A stretch of 8,317 nt of DNA from Candidatus Pelagibacter sp. Lineage in GTDB: Bacteria; Pseudomonadota; Alphaproteobacteria; Pelagibacterales; Pelagibacteraceae. Positions within the stretch are counted from its first letter, which is position 1. Each line of letters opens with the position of its first letter. The stretch spans positions 64,035 to 72,351 of the forward strand of contig NZJU01000020.1 in the NCBI GenBank assembly GCA_002692325.1. The letters run 5' to 3'. The notes below the pieces were generated by a model that was not told the origin of the DNA, searched no databases, and saw only the letters and a list, made by a program, of their open reading frames with translations. A program made the translations under genes and the position numbers. Positions 1-6,925 of this stretch are shown in pieces.

Positions 1-278
1 AAATACCAGAAACCTTATCATCTTCATTTAATTGTTTTATTTTTTTTAAAATCTCTGTCTCTTTTACATTTTTGGGATACTTAATAACATTTGATTCTAT
101 ACCAACTTCTTTTGAATTTTTTTCTTTATTTTTTACATAAATTTGGCTTGGAACAAAGTCTCCTATTAAAATGACTGTTAAAGAGGGGACTTTTTTAGTT
201 TTTTTTTTTAATGTTTGCAATTTCTTTCTTTATTTCATTGCGTAAAATTTCTGCTTCTTTTTTTCCATCAATAATCAT
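1..278 (-). CDS. folD: FolD, bifunctional methylenetetrahydrofolate dehydrogenase/cyclohydrolase, 5' part, with an apparent frameshift
   Basis: FolD interconverts 5,10-methylene-, methenyl- and 10-formyl-tetrahydrofolate in the cytoplasm, supplying one-carbon units for purines and formyl-Met. The ATG at 278-276 overlaps the yggT stop (ATGA), with AGGA about 11 bases upstream. The first 27 codons begin MIIDGKKEAEIL, which matches the FolD N-terminus, and then hit TAA at 197-195. The rest of FolD continues in another frame from about 195 to the left edge: VPSLTVILIGD, then PSQIYVKNKEK with the conserved Tyr-xxx-Lys, then KEVGIES and DKVSGI. The two halves join perfectly if one A is removed from the 11-A run (T run at 199-209). 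This is a single-base indel: a sequencing or assembly error, a real lesion, or a slippage-tolerated run. The C-terminal NAD(P)-binding part lies outside the window. Family identity is near certain; integrity is not. Confidence 0.88.
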
Positions 279-571
279 CTTAGAAATAATCCTGGAGCAA
301 AGAATTCAAAAACTAAATTTCTTAAAAACATTAAAATTAAGATCAAAATTATTGGAGAAACATCTATCGAGCCAAGATTTGGTAAAAATCTTCTTATAAA
401 ATTTAAGGGAGGTGCGGTAAGTTTGAACGAAACGTCCAGAACTGTATAAACAAATCTGTTACTTGTATTCAGTACGTTAAAAGCAACTAACCAGCTAAAT
501 ATAACATTTATGATAAGTACCCATATGTATAAATTAACAACATTATCGAACAAAATTAGAGCTGATTTCAT
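275..571 (-). CDS. yggT: YggT family small membrane protein
   Basis: The product is a 98-residue protein of the YggT (CCB3/YGGT) family, usual length about 90-190. It has two hydrophobic segments, roughly residues 7-31 and 71-92. They flank the family signature, here TAPPLNFIRRFLPNLGSIDVSP at residues 52-73, corresponding to the usual TDP-P-IRR-P-GGIDISP pattern. This single-repeat form should sit in the inner membrane with two passes. The exact role of the family is unclear; it has been linked to cell division, osmotic tolerance and, in plastids, cytochrome assembly. The ATG at 571 shares a base with the stop of the mechanosensitive channel gene (TAATG), and its own TGA overlaps the folD start, so it is probably translationally coupled on both sides. 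Lying beside an MscS channel fits an osmotic or envelope role, but that is inference. Confidence 0.87.
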   Translation of the reverse strand: MKSALILFDNVVNLYIWVLIINVIFSWLVAFNVLNTSNRFVYTVLDVSFKLTAPPLNFIRRFLPNLGSIDVSPIILILILMFLRNLVFEFFAPGLFLR

Positions 572-1662
572 TAATTTTTCTCCACATAAACTGAAGTGCT
601 TGGAAAAGCGAAGGAAGCTTTATTTTTTTCAACTATATTTTTTATCTCTATCGCCAAAATATCTTTGATCTTCATCCATTCCAAGTATTTTTTTGTATTT
701 GTAAAGCAAATTAGTTTGATATCGATCGAGCTTGCTGCAAATTGATCAATTTTTACTGATATCATGGTGTTTTCTGATTTAGAAAAATACTCAGTCTTTC
801 TTATATATTCCTCTATCTCTTTTTTAATATCTGAAAGTTGTTTACTCGTAGTTCTATACTCTAAGCCTATTACCCAATTTATTCTTCTGTTAGTTATTTG
901 AGAATTGTTTATTACTGCTTTTTCTGCAAACTGAAAGTTTGGTATGGTGGCTAATGACTTATCAAATCTTCTCACAACTGTGGATCTAAACCCAATAGAT
1001 TCTACAGTGCCCTCAATAACATCTTCTACATAAATCCAGTCACCTACTTGAAATCTTTTTTCAACTAAAACTAAAATTCCCGAGATAAGGTTTTTGAATA
1101 AATCTTGAGCTCCTAATGCTACAGCAACACCAAATAAACCTAAACCTGCAATTATTGGACCAATTTTAATTCCCCATAATTCTAGAACCGCAGCTAAACC
1201 TAAGATGATGATTAAAACTTTAACAGCTTTAATCATCCAGTTAATTAGATCTCGAGAAAGTAGGTCACCTACCGACTTTATTACAGTTGATAAGGGTCCA
1301 ATTATTTGATGAAAAGTCCAAAATATTAAAATTGTTATCAACGAACGATTAATCGTTTCTAAAAAATCTGCAGCTTGAGTTTCAATTGTTAGATAACTTG
1401 TTGCAACAAAAAAACCCAAAACTAGTGGAAAAAACTTTGCAGGTCCCTCCATAGAAAGAACTAAAGAGTTGTCAAAGTTATTGGTGGTCTTTGAAACGTA
1501 ATTTTCTAATCTTTTTATAACAAATTTAGAAAATATTCCTCGCAATAAAAGAAAAAATGAAAAAATTACGATAGCGATAATTATTTCTGATATGTTAACT
1601 CCAGAAATTCCTTTTGACCAAACATCAACAAATAAATTTTTAAAATTTTCTAAAACGTTCAT
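571..1662 (-). CDS. MscS-family mechanosensitive ion channel
   Basis: The 363-residue membrane protein carries the MscS pore and beta-domain signature. The glycine/alanine-rich pore helix is at about residues 165-185 (GPIIAGLGLFGVAVALGAQD), followed by LFKNLISGILVLVEKRFQVGDWI at 188-210 and the beta-domain GTVESIGFRST at 218-228. Hydrophobic segments near 25-42, 76-92, 107-125 and 143-162 precede the pore helix, giving about five passes, more than the three of E. coli MscS (286 aa). Such channels open under membrane tension and release solutes during hypo-osmotic shock. The ATG at 1662 overlaps the hemD TGA (ATGA), with a weak GGAAA purine stretch upstream. It is not obviously related to heme synthesis, so its place in this operon probably reflects genome compaction. 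The family call is firm; the subtype is not resolved. Confidence 0.92.
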   Translation of the reverse strand: MNVLENFKNLFVDVWSKGISGVNISEIIIAIVIFSFFLLLRGIFSKFVIKRLENYVSKTTNNFDNSLVLSMEGPAKFFPLVLGFFVATSYLTIETQAADFLETINRSLITILIFWTFHQIIGPLSTVIKSVGDLLSRDLINWMIKAVKVLIIILGLAAVLELWGIKIGPIIAGLGLFGVAVALGAQDLFKNLISGILVLVEKRFQVGDWIYVEDVIEGTVESIGFRSTVVRRFDKSLATIPNFQFAEKAVINNSQITNRRINWVIGLEYRTTSKQLSDIKKEIEEYIRKTEYFSKSENTMISVKIDQFAASSIDIKLICFTNTKKYLEWMKIKDILAIEIKNIVEKNKASFAFPSTSVYVEKN

Positions 1663-2363
1663 TTCACTATTTCCAAATTTAACATTTCCTCACCCGGTCT
1701 AAAAGTTGCAACATTCTTCCATCCATTTTTTTCAAAGAAATCTGCAATATTTTTACTTATACACATAACTTTAGATTGTGTCATTATTGGTGCCAAAGAA
1801 TAATTTTTAATAATAGTCAATAAAGCCTCAGCACTTCTAAGAGAATATACAAAAATAACATTAACTGGATATTTCTTGATTAATTTCAACGTTTGGTCGC
1901 TAACTTCTTCTATTTTTTCTGATGAATAATTAACTATCTGAGTAACTTTGAAACCCTCCATTGTAAGGTCTTTTTCAATATCTTGCGTAATGTTATCGCC
2001 ACATACATAAGCTAGCCTTGCGCCATCATTAAGTTCTTTTGAATTTAAAATAATGTTTTTTAAAGCAATTACACTTCCTGATGCTGAAATAGTATTTATA
2101 AAACCAGATGATCTTGCTATTCTTTCTGTAATTGATCCAACACAAAAACACTTAATTTTTTTAACATTTTTAATATCTCTAAGGCTTCTAATCGCATTAG
2201 CACTTGTGAAAATGACAGCATCAAAATTTTCAAGATCGAATGAGGCGGTACTAATTGGCTTAATTTTAAGAGTTGGTAGGTGGACTATATTATGCCCACG
2301 AGACAATAGATTGCTCATAAAGTTTTCAATTTCAATTAATGGACGTGTCATAATAATATTCAT
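1659..2363 (-). CDS. hemD: Uroporphyrinogen-III synthase
   Basis: HemD cyclises the linear hydroxymethylbilane made by HemC and inverts ring D to give uroporphyrinogen III, the last common precursor of heme, siroheme and cobalamin. The 234-residue length is typical. The family is poorly conserved, but the usual islands are in order: MTRP at 5-8, VIFTSANAIRSL at 50-61, CFCVGSITERIA at 72-83, YVCGDNITQD at 119-128, FVYSLRSAEAL at 171-181 and CISKNIADFF at 201-210. The start at 2363 overlaps the hemC TGA (ATGA). A second in-frame ATG four codons later would also give a normal N-terminus. The position directly after hemC is the main support beyond the motifs. There is no clear Shine-Dalgarno, only an A-run, so translation is probably coupled to hemC. 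Confidence 0.9.
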   Translation of the reverse strand: MNIIMTRPLIEIENFMSNLLSRGHNIVHLPTLKIKPISTASFDLENFDAVIFTSANAIRSLRDIKNVKKIKCFCVGSITERIARSSGFINTISASGSVIALKNIILNSKELNDGARLAYVCGDNITQDIEKDLTMEGFKVTQIVNYSSEKIEEVSDQTLKLIKKYPVNVIFVYSLRSAEALLTIIKNYSLAPIMTQSKVMCISKNIADFFEKNGWKNVATFRPGEEMLNLEIVK

Positions 2364-3280
2364 TTTTTTTTCTTAAAATGTTTTTTGAATTTTATTAAAG
2401 TTTCCTCACCTGCGATCTTTCCTAAATTTTCAGGCGAGCTGATTTTTCCAACTTTCTCATTAGTAAAATAATGTTTTCCGTCATCGGAAAAGAGTTGAGA
2501 AATTATTTTTAACTTCTCTCCATGAACTTCAGCAAACACACCTACCGCGGTATGACAATCTCCACCTATGGTTTCTAAAAATTTTTTTTCTGCTTTGGCA
2601 CAAATTTCACTTTCAGTATCATTTAATTTTGATAGCAACATTTTTATATAAAAATCTTTTTTCCTACACTGTAATGCGATTATACCTTGACCACCACAAG
2701 GTATGACTTCGTTTACAGAAAAGATTTTTGAAATTTTTTTTTCCAATCCTAAAGCTAAAACACCAGCTGCAGCTATCATTATTCCATCATACCTGCCAGT
2801 GGAAATTTTTTTAATTCTACTATCAATATTCCCTCTTATTTCTTTTGTGATAATTTTTTTATAAATATTTTTAATTTGATATTCTCTTCTTGGTGAGCTT
2901 GTGCCAATCTTAAACGAACTGTCTATGTCTACAGAATAATTTTTATTTAATATTAATACATCCTTGGGATCATTTCTCTTAAGATACGAGGCCACCGTTA
3001 AATTGTCATTTTGAATTGTTTCCATATCCTTTAACGAATGTATGGCTATGTCAATTTTTTTTTTTTCAAGCTGCTCCTCAATCTCTTTGCAAAAATTATT
3101 CTTTCCACCTAATTTTGAGATCGACTCTTTGCTGAATAAATCACCTGAAGTTTTAATTTTTTTGACTTTAATTTTTAAATTATCCGATCGATAGATATCT
3201 TTGAGTAATTTTTTAACCTTTTCTACGTAAGCAAGTGATAATTTACTGCCTCTGGCTCCAATTATAATTTTTTTGTTCAT
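2360..3280 (-). CDS. hemC: Hydroxymethylbilane synthase (porphobilinogen deaminase)
   Basis: HemC polymerises four porphobilinogens into hydroxymethylbilane on a covalently bound dipyrromethane cofactor, in the cytoplasm. The length of 306 residues is normal. Visible residues are Arg10 in IGARGSKLSL, TSGD at 44-47, AIHSLKD at 79-85 with the catalytic Asp85, TSSPRR at 127-132, IRGNIDSR at 148-155, AAAGV at 170-174, PCGGQGIIALQCR at 194-206, and the cofactor-attachment Cys242 in IGGDCHTAVG. Positions of the Arg and Cys residues line up with E. coli HemC (R131, R132, R149, R155, C242). One oddity is Glu87 where relatives usually have Pro after the HSxKDx motif. It is the first gene of the leftward chain. 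No Shine-Dalgarno is visible upstream of its ATG, so the message may be leaderless. The frame survives a 12-base A run (T run at 3055-3066). Confidence 0.96.
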   Translation of the reverse strand: MNKKIIIGARGSKLSLAYVEKVKKLLKDIYRSDNLKIKVKKIKTSGDLFSKESISKLGGKNNFCKEIEEQLEKKKIDIAIHSLKDMETIQNDNLTVASYLKRNDPKDVLILNKNYSVDIDSSFKIGTSSPRREYQIKNIYKKIITKEIRGNIDSRIKKISTGRYDGIMIAAAGVLALGLEKKISKIFSVNEVIPCGGQGIIALQCRKKDFYIKMLLSKLNDTESEICAKAEKKFLETIGGDCHTAVGVFAEVHGEKLKIISQLFSDDGKHYFTNEKVGKISSPENLGKIAGEETLIKFKKHFKKKK

Positions 3281-3318
3281 TTTTAAAAATTAATACTTTA
3301 TTTATAATATCTATAATA
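3281..3318. promoter_or_regulatory. Divergent hemC / tsaD promoter region
   Basis: Only 38 bases separate the starts of hemC (left) and tsaD (right), and the stretch is almost purely A and T. On the plus strand TATAAT occurs at 3303-3308, placing a transcription start about 4 bases before the tsaD ATG, and again at 3312-3317. On the minus strand TATTAA (3295-3290) is a possible -10 that would start transcription almost at the hemC ATG. No good -35 box or Shine-Dalgarno is seen for either gene. The layout therefore suggests overlapping divergent promoters with leaderless or near-leaderless messages. In DNA this AT-rich, -10-like matches are easy to find by chance, so the exact boxes are uncertain, though some promoter must lie here or in the gene starts. 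Confidence 0.45.
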
Positions 3319-4395
3319 ATGAAAAATAAACTAACTTTTTTGGGTATAGAGACAAGTTGTGATGAAACTTCTGCGGCAATTGTTCAAGCAGATAGAAATA
3401 ACAATAGTAGTGTTTTGTCCAATATAATTTCTAGTCAAGCAAAGAAGCATGAAAAATTTGGCGGTGTGGTGCCGGAACTGGCCGCTCGCGCGCATATTGA
3501 AAATATTGAGTTTGTAATTAAAGCTGCAATTCAAAAAAGCAAAATTAACTTGAAAGATATTGATGGTGTTGCTGCCACGGCAGGTCCTGGGTTAATAGTA
3601 AGCTTACACGTAGGATTAAACATTGGTAAATCGATAGCATGTTCAATTAAAAAACCGTTCTTGGCAATTAATCATTTAGAAGGACATGCTTTAAGTCCGG
3701 GATTAGATAAAAAAATTGAATATCCATATTTATTGCTTTTAATTTCTGGTGGGCATTCTCAGTTCTTAATTGTTAAAGATGTTGGCAGTTATCAGCAGCT
3801 TGGCACAACGATAGACGATGCGGTAGGCGAAGCTTTTGATAAAACAGCAAAAATATTGGAACTTAAATATCCAGGAGGTCCAAATGTAGAAAAATTTGCA
3901 AAAGGTGGAGACAAAAAATATTTTAAACTCCCGCAGCCCATAATTAATAGGGGGGGCTGTAATCTTTCTTTTGCAGGATTAAAAACTGCGGTTATGCATC
4001 AAGCAAAAAATATATCTAAAGATAAAAAATTAAAAAAAAACTTAGCTGCGTCTTTTCAATATACAATTAATGAAATTTTAAGAAAAAAAACTTTGATTGC
4101 AATGAAAGATTTTAGAGAAAAAATTAAAAAAAAAAATCCTGACTTTGTAATAGCGGGAGGTGTAGCGGCTAATAAGACTATAAGAAATAATTTAAAAAGT
4201 GTTTGTAAGGAAAAAGAATTTAATGCAAATTTTCCACCGGTAGAATATTGTGGTGACAACGCTGCAATGATAGCATGGGCTGGTATACAGCGTTTTAAAA
4301 AAAACAAGAATGATTTATTGTTAGTTCCAGCAAAATCTAGGTGGCCTTTAGATCTTGAGGCGCCTTTTATGAAGGGTCCTGGATTAAAATTTTAA
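3319..4395 (+). CDS. tsaD: TsaD, tRNA N6-threonylcarbamoyladenosine transferase subunit
   Basis: TsaD (formerly Gcp/YgjD) transfers the threonylcarbamoyl group from the TsaC product to A37 of ANN-decoding tRNAs, working with TsaB and TsaE. The 358-residue ASKHA-fold protein shows GIETSCDETSAAIV at 9-22, VPELAARAHIENI at 51-63, the metal-binding NHLEGH with His119 and His123, SGGHSQ at 143-148, GTTIDDAVGEAFDKTAKIL at 162-180, FAGLKTAV at 218-225, AGGVAANK at 279-286 and YCGDNAAMIAW at 310-320 with the conserved Asp313. It is complete and the motifs are intact. It is the first gene of the rightward unit, divergent from hemC, and its TAA shares a base with the ATG of the EVE gene (TAATG). The frame passes an 11-A run at 4126-4136 without a break. 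Confidence 0.97.
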   Translation: MKNKLTFLGIETSCDETSAAIVQADRNNNSSVLSNIISSQAKKHEKFGGVVPELAARAHIENIEFVIKAAIQKSKINLKDIDGVAATAGPGLIVSLHVGLNIGKSIACSIKKPFLAINHLEGHALSPGLDKKIEYPYLLLLISGGHSQFLIVKDVGSYQQLGTTIDDAVGEAFDKTAKILELKYPGGPNVEKFAKGGDKKYFKLPQPIINRGGCNLSFAGLKTAVMHQAKNISKDKKLKKNLAASFQYTINEILRKKTLIAMKDFREKIKKKNPDFVIAGGVAANKTIRNNLKSVCKEKEFNANFPPVEYCGDNAAMIAWAGIQRFKKNKNDLLLVPAKSRWPLDLEAPFMKGPGLKF

Positions 4396-4808
4396 TGCAG
4401 TACTGGTTAATCAAATCTGAACCAGATGTATGGTCGATAGATCAACAAAAAAACGCTGGTAAAAAAGGGGCGACTTGGGATGGTGTAAGAAATTACCAAG
4501 CCGCGAACAATTTGAGAAAGATGAATGTAGGTGATAAATGTTTTTTTTATCATTCTAATATTGGTAAAGAAATTGTGGGCATTGTAGAAGTTATAAAGGA
4601 AGCGTTTTTGGACAAAACTGACAATAAAAAACGATTTGTTGCAGTTCAAGTTAGGTTTCTAGAAAAACTTCAAAACCCCGTAAGCCTTGAAAATATCAAA
4701 AAAAACAATGAAATTTCGCATTTGCCGCTAATAAAACAAAGTAGGTTATCAGTTATGCCGATTGATTATAAAAGCTGGAAAATAATTTACAAGATGGGTA
4801 CAATATAG
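4395..4808 (+). CDS. EVE domain protein
   Basis: The 137-residue protein is a complete single EVE domain (the former DUF55), a PUA-like fold thought to bind modified bases in DNA or RNA. The diagnostic N-terminus [11 protein letters not shown] is at 4-14, [10 protein letters not shown] at 27-36, [21 protein letters not shown] at 46-66, and the late KQSRLSV at 114-120. Its length and the ending near KMGTI resemble alphaproteobacterial members. It overlaps the tsaD stop (TAATG) and precedes acsA by 14 bases. The tsaD-EVE pairing suggests an RNA-modification theme, but no substrate is known. In several alphaproteobacteria I recall gpsA and a YciI-like gene between tsaD and the EVE gene; they are absent here. 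Confidence 0.92.
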   Translation: MQYWLIKSEPDVWSIDQQKNAGKKGATWDGVRNYQAANNLRKMNVGDKCFFYHSNIGKEIVGIVEVIKEAFLDKTDNKKRFVAVQVRFLEKLQNPVSLENIKKNNEISHLPLIKQSRLSVMPIDYKSWKIIYKMGTI

Positions 4809-4810
4809 AT

Positions 4811-4816
4811 GGAGGG
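4811..4816 (+). promoter_or_regulatory. Strong Shine-Dalgarno that fixes the acsA GTG start
   Basis: GGAGGG lies 6 bases before the GTG at 4823, a near-ideal site in a window where most genes have weak or no ribosome binding sites. It argues that translation really begins at the GTG, so the lysine-rich N-terminal tail of AcsA is made. The only other plausible start before the conserved domain, TTG at 4940, has no such site. Confidence 0.75.
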
Positions 4817-4822
4817 ATAAAA

Positions 4823-6925
4823 GTGGCCATAAAGAAAAATAAGAAAAATTCTCGAAAAAAGAAAAAAAAACTGAAGAAGAGAAAATTCAAAAGGTCAAAG
4901 TCTCGAGTAAAGTTTCTCAAAAAAAATAAATCTAAAAAATTGAGAAAAGGTATATCTAAAAAATTACAACTATCTAAGGATGATGACGGAAACACTCTTA
5001 TTCAAGTTTCGGAGCATTGGGCAAAACATGCTTTGGTAAACAAAATAAAGTATCAAAAAAAATATAATTTATCTATAAAGGAAAACGATAGTTTTTGGCG
5101 GAAGGAAGCAAAAAGAGTCAATTGGATAAAGCCTTTTAGCAAAGTTAAAGACATAAAATACAGTAAAGATAACGTGAAGATAAAGTGGTTTTATGACGGA
5201 ACACTCAATGTCTCAACTAATTGTATAGATAGACATTTAAAAAAAAATGGAAATAAAACTGCAATAATTTGGGTAGGCGATGATCCTGCGGATCAGAAAA
5301 AAATTAGTTACAAAGAATTACATAAAAATGTTTGTAAAGCAGCCAATGCTCTTAAAAGTATTGGAGTTCAAAGGGGAGACAGGGTCACGATTTACCTGAC
5401 AATGATACCAGAGCTTGCATATATTATGTTAGCTTGCACGCGGATTGGTGCAGTGCACTCTATAATTTTCGGAGGATTTTCTCCAGACTCTATTGCAACA
5501 AGAATAAATGATTGTAAGTCTGATTATCTAATTACAGCAGATGAAGGTGTAAGAGGTGGTAAAATAATACCCCTTAAAAAAATAGCTGATGAAGCACTTG
5601 CGCAATGTCCTAATGTAAAAAAATGTGTTGTAGTAAAAAGAACAGGAAACCAAGTTAATTGGGAGAATGAAAGAGATTTGTCTTACGAAGAGTTAATATC
5701 AAAAGTATCAGCGAAATGTGAACCTGAGGAAATGAATGCTGAAGATCCCTTATTTATCTTATATACATCAGGTTCTACCGGGAAACCTAAAGGAGTTTTG
5801 CATACAACGGGGGGTTATATTGTTTACGCTTCGATGACACATCAATATATTTTCGACTACAAACCAAAAGATATTTATTGGTGCACTGCAGATATCGGTT
5901 GGGTTACAGGTCATAGTTATATTATTTACGGGCCCCTATCCAACGGTGCAACAACGATTATGTTTGAAGGAGTTCCAAACTATCCGGATAGTTCAAGGTG
6001 GTGGCAAATTGTAGACAAATATAAAGTTAATATTTTTTATACGGCACCAACAGCTATAAGGTCTTTGATGAGAGAAGGAGATGCGCCTGTAAAGGAGACA
6101 AGCCGAAAAACACTTAAATTACTTGGAACTGTTGGTGAGCCCATTAATCCGGAAGCCTGGATGTGGTATTATAAAACAGTAGGAGATTCTAAATGCCCCA
6201 TAGTAGATACTTGGTGGCAAACGGAGACAGGTGGAATACTTATAGCTCCACAGCCTGGAGCCATAGATCTAAAACCTGGTTCAGCAACTAAGCCATTTTA
6301 TGGTATTAAGCCGATTATAGTTGATGAGGCAGGAAACACTCTTAAAGGTGCGTGCAAAGGAAGACTTTGCATTGGCGCTTCGTGGCCGGGACAAATGCGT
6401 ACTGTTTACGGAGACCATCAAAGATTTATTGATACTTACTTTTCGCAATTTGACGGAAAGTACTTTACTGGTGATGGTTGTAGAAGGGATAAAGATGGTT
6501 ATTACTGGATCACTGGAAGAGTAGATGACGTTATTATTGTCTCTGGTCACAATTTAGGAACTGCAGAAATAGAGAGTGCCTTTGTAGCTCATCCTAAAGT
6601 TGCTGAGGCAGCGGTGGTAGGATATCCCCATGATATAAAGGGGAATGGATTGTATTGTTACGTAACTCTTAACGCAGGTGAACAAGTAAGCGGAGATTTA
6701 GAAAGAGAATTGAAATTATGGGTTAGAAAACAAATTGGACCAATAGCAACACCAGACTTAATCCAGTTTGCGCCCGGACTCCCCAAAACAAGATCCGGAA
6801 AAATAATGAGAAGAATTTTAAGGAAGATTGCGGCCAATGAACATAATAACCTTGGAGATACTACTACCTTAGCTGATCCGTCAGTAGTTGAGTCTTTGAT
6901 CGAAAATAGGCAAAATCAAGACTAA
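4823..6925 (+). CDS. acsA: Acetyl-CoA synthetase (AMP-forming) with a polybasic N-terminal tail
   Basis: AcsA activates acetate to acetyl-AMP and then acetyl-CoA, the high-affinity route for acetate use. Motifs in order are [10 protein letters not shown] at 211-220, [11 protein letters not shown] at 314-324 (phosphate loop), [11 protein letters not shown] at 356-366, [10 protein letters not shown] at 437-446, [10 protein letters not shown] at 462-471, TGDG at 549-552, ITGRVDDV at 563-570 and PKTRSGK at 654-660, with catalytic Lys660, the usual acetylation site. The protein is 700 residues against about 650 for E. coli. The excess is a tail of about 48 residues with 28 Lys/Arg and no acidic residue before Asp53; family similarity starts near residue 60. 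Asn577 (SGHNLGT) stands where enterobacterial Acs has Arg526. It follows the EVE gene by 14 bases, has a GTG start, and its stop overlaps the opposing gene by 4 bases. Confidence 0.96.
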   Translation: MAIKKNKKNSRKKKKKLKKRKFKRSKSRVKFLKKNKSKKLRKGISKKLQLSKDDDGNTLIQVSEHWAKHALVNKIKYQKKYNLSIKENDSFWRKEAKRVNWIKPFSKVKDIKYSKDNVKIKWFYDGTLNVSTNCIDRHLKKNGNKTAIIWVGDDPADQKKISYKELHKNVCKAANALKSIGVQRGDRVTIYLTMIPELAYIMLACTRIGAVHSIIFGGFSPDSIATRINDCKSDYLITADEGVRGGKIIPLKKIADEALAQCPNVKKCVVVKRTGNQVNWENERDLSYEELISKVSAKCEPEEMNAEDPLFILYTSGSTGKPKGVLHTTGGYIVYASMTHQYIFDYKPKDIYWCTADIGWVTGHSYIIYGPLSNGATTIMFEGVPNYPDSSRWWQIVDKYKVNIFYTAPTAIRSLMREGDAPVKETSRKTLKLLGTVGEPINPEAWMWYYKTVGDSKCPIVDTWWQTETGGILIAPQPGAIDLKPGSATKPFYGIKPIIVDEAGNTLKGACKGRLCIGASWPGQMRTVYGDHQRFIDTYFSQFDGKYFTGDGCRRDKDGYYWITGRVDDVIIVSGHNLGTAEIESAFVAHPKVAEAAVVGYPHDIKGNGLYCYVTLNAGEQVSGDLERELKLWVRKQIGPIATPDLIQFAPGLPKTRSGKIMRRILRKIAANEHNNLGDTTTLADPSVVESLIENRQNQD

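Noticed and set aside
211..399. Plus-strand 62-codon open frame
   Set aside because: It lies antisense to the folD start and yggT, both of which show clear family motifs; its own product has no recognisable pattern.
2053..2376. Plus-strand 107-codon open frame
   Set aside because: It is antisense to hemD over nearly its full length and has no motif or ribosome site; a chance shadow of a real gene.
4753..4995. Minus-strand 80-codon Phe/Leu-rich open frame
   Set aside because: It is the antisense reading of the lysine-rich AcsA tail; poly-A on one strand gives poly-Phe on the other, so the membrane-like look is an artefact.
6281..6550. Opposing open frames of 89 and 67 codons inside acsA
   Set aside because: Both overlap the conserved adenylate-forming domain of acsA in other frames and resemble no protein family.
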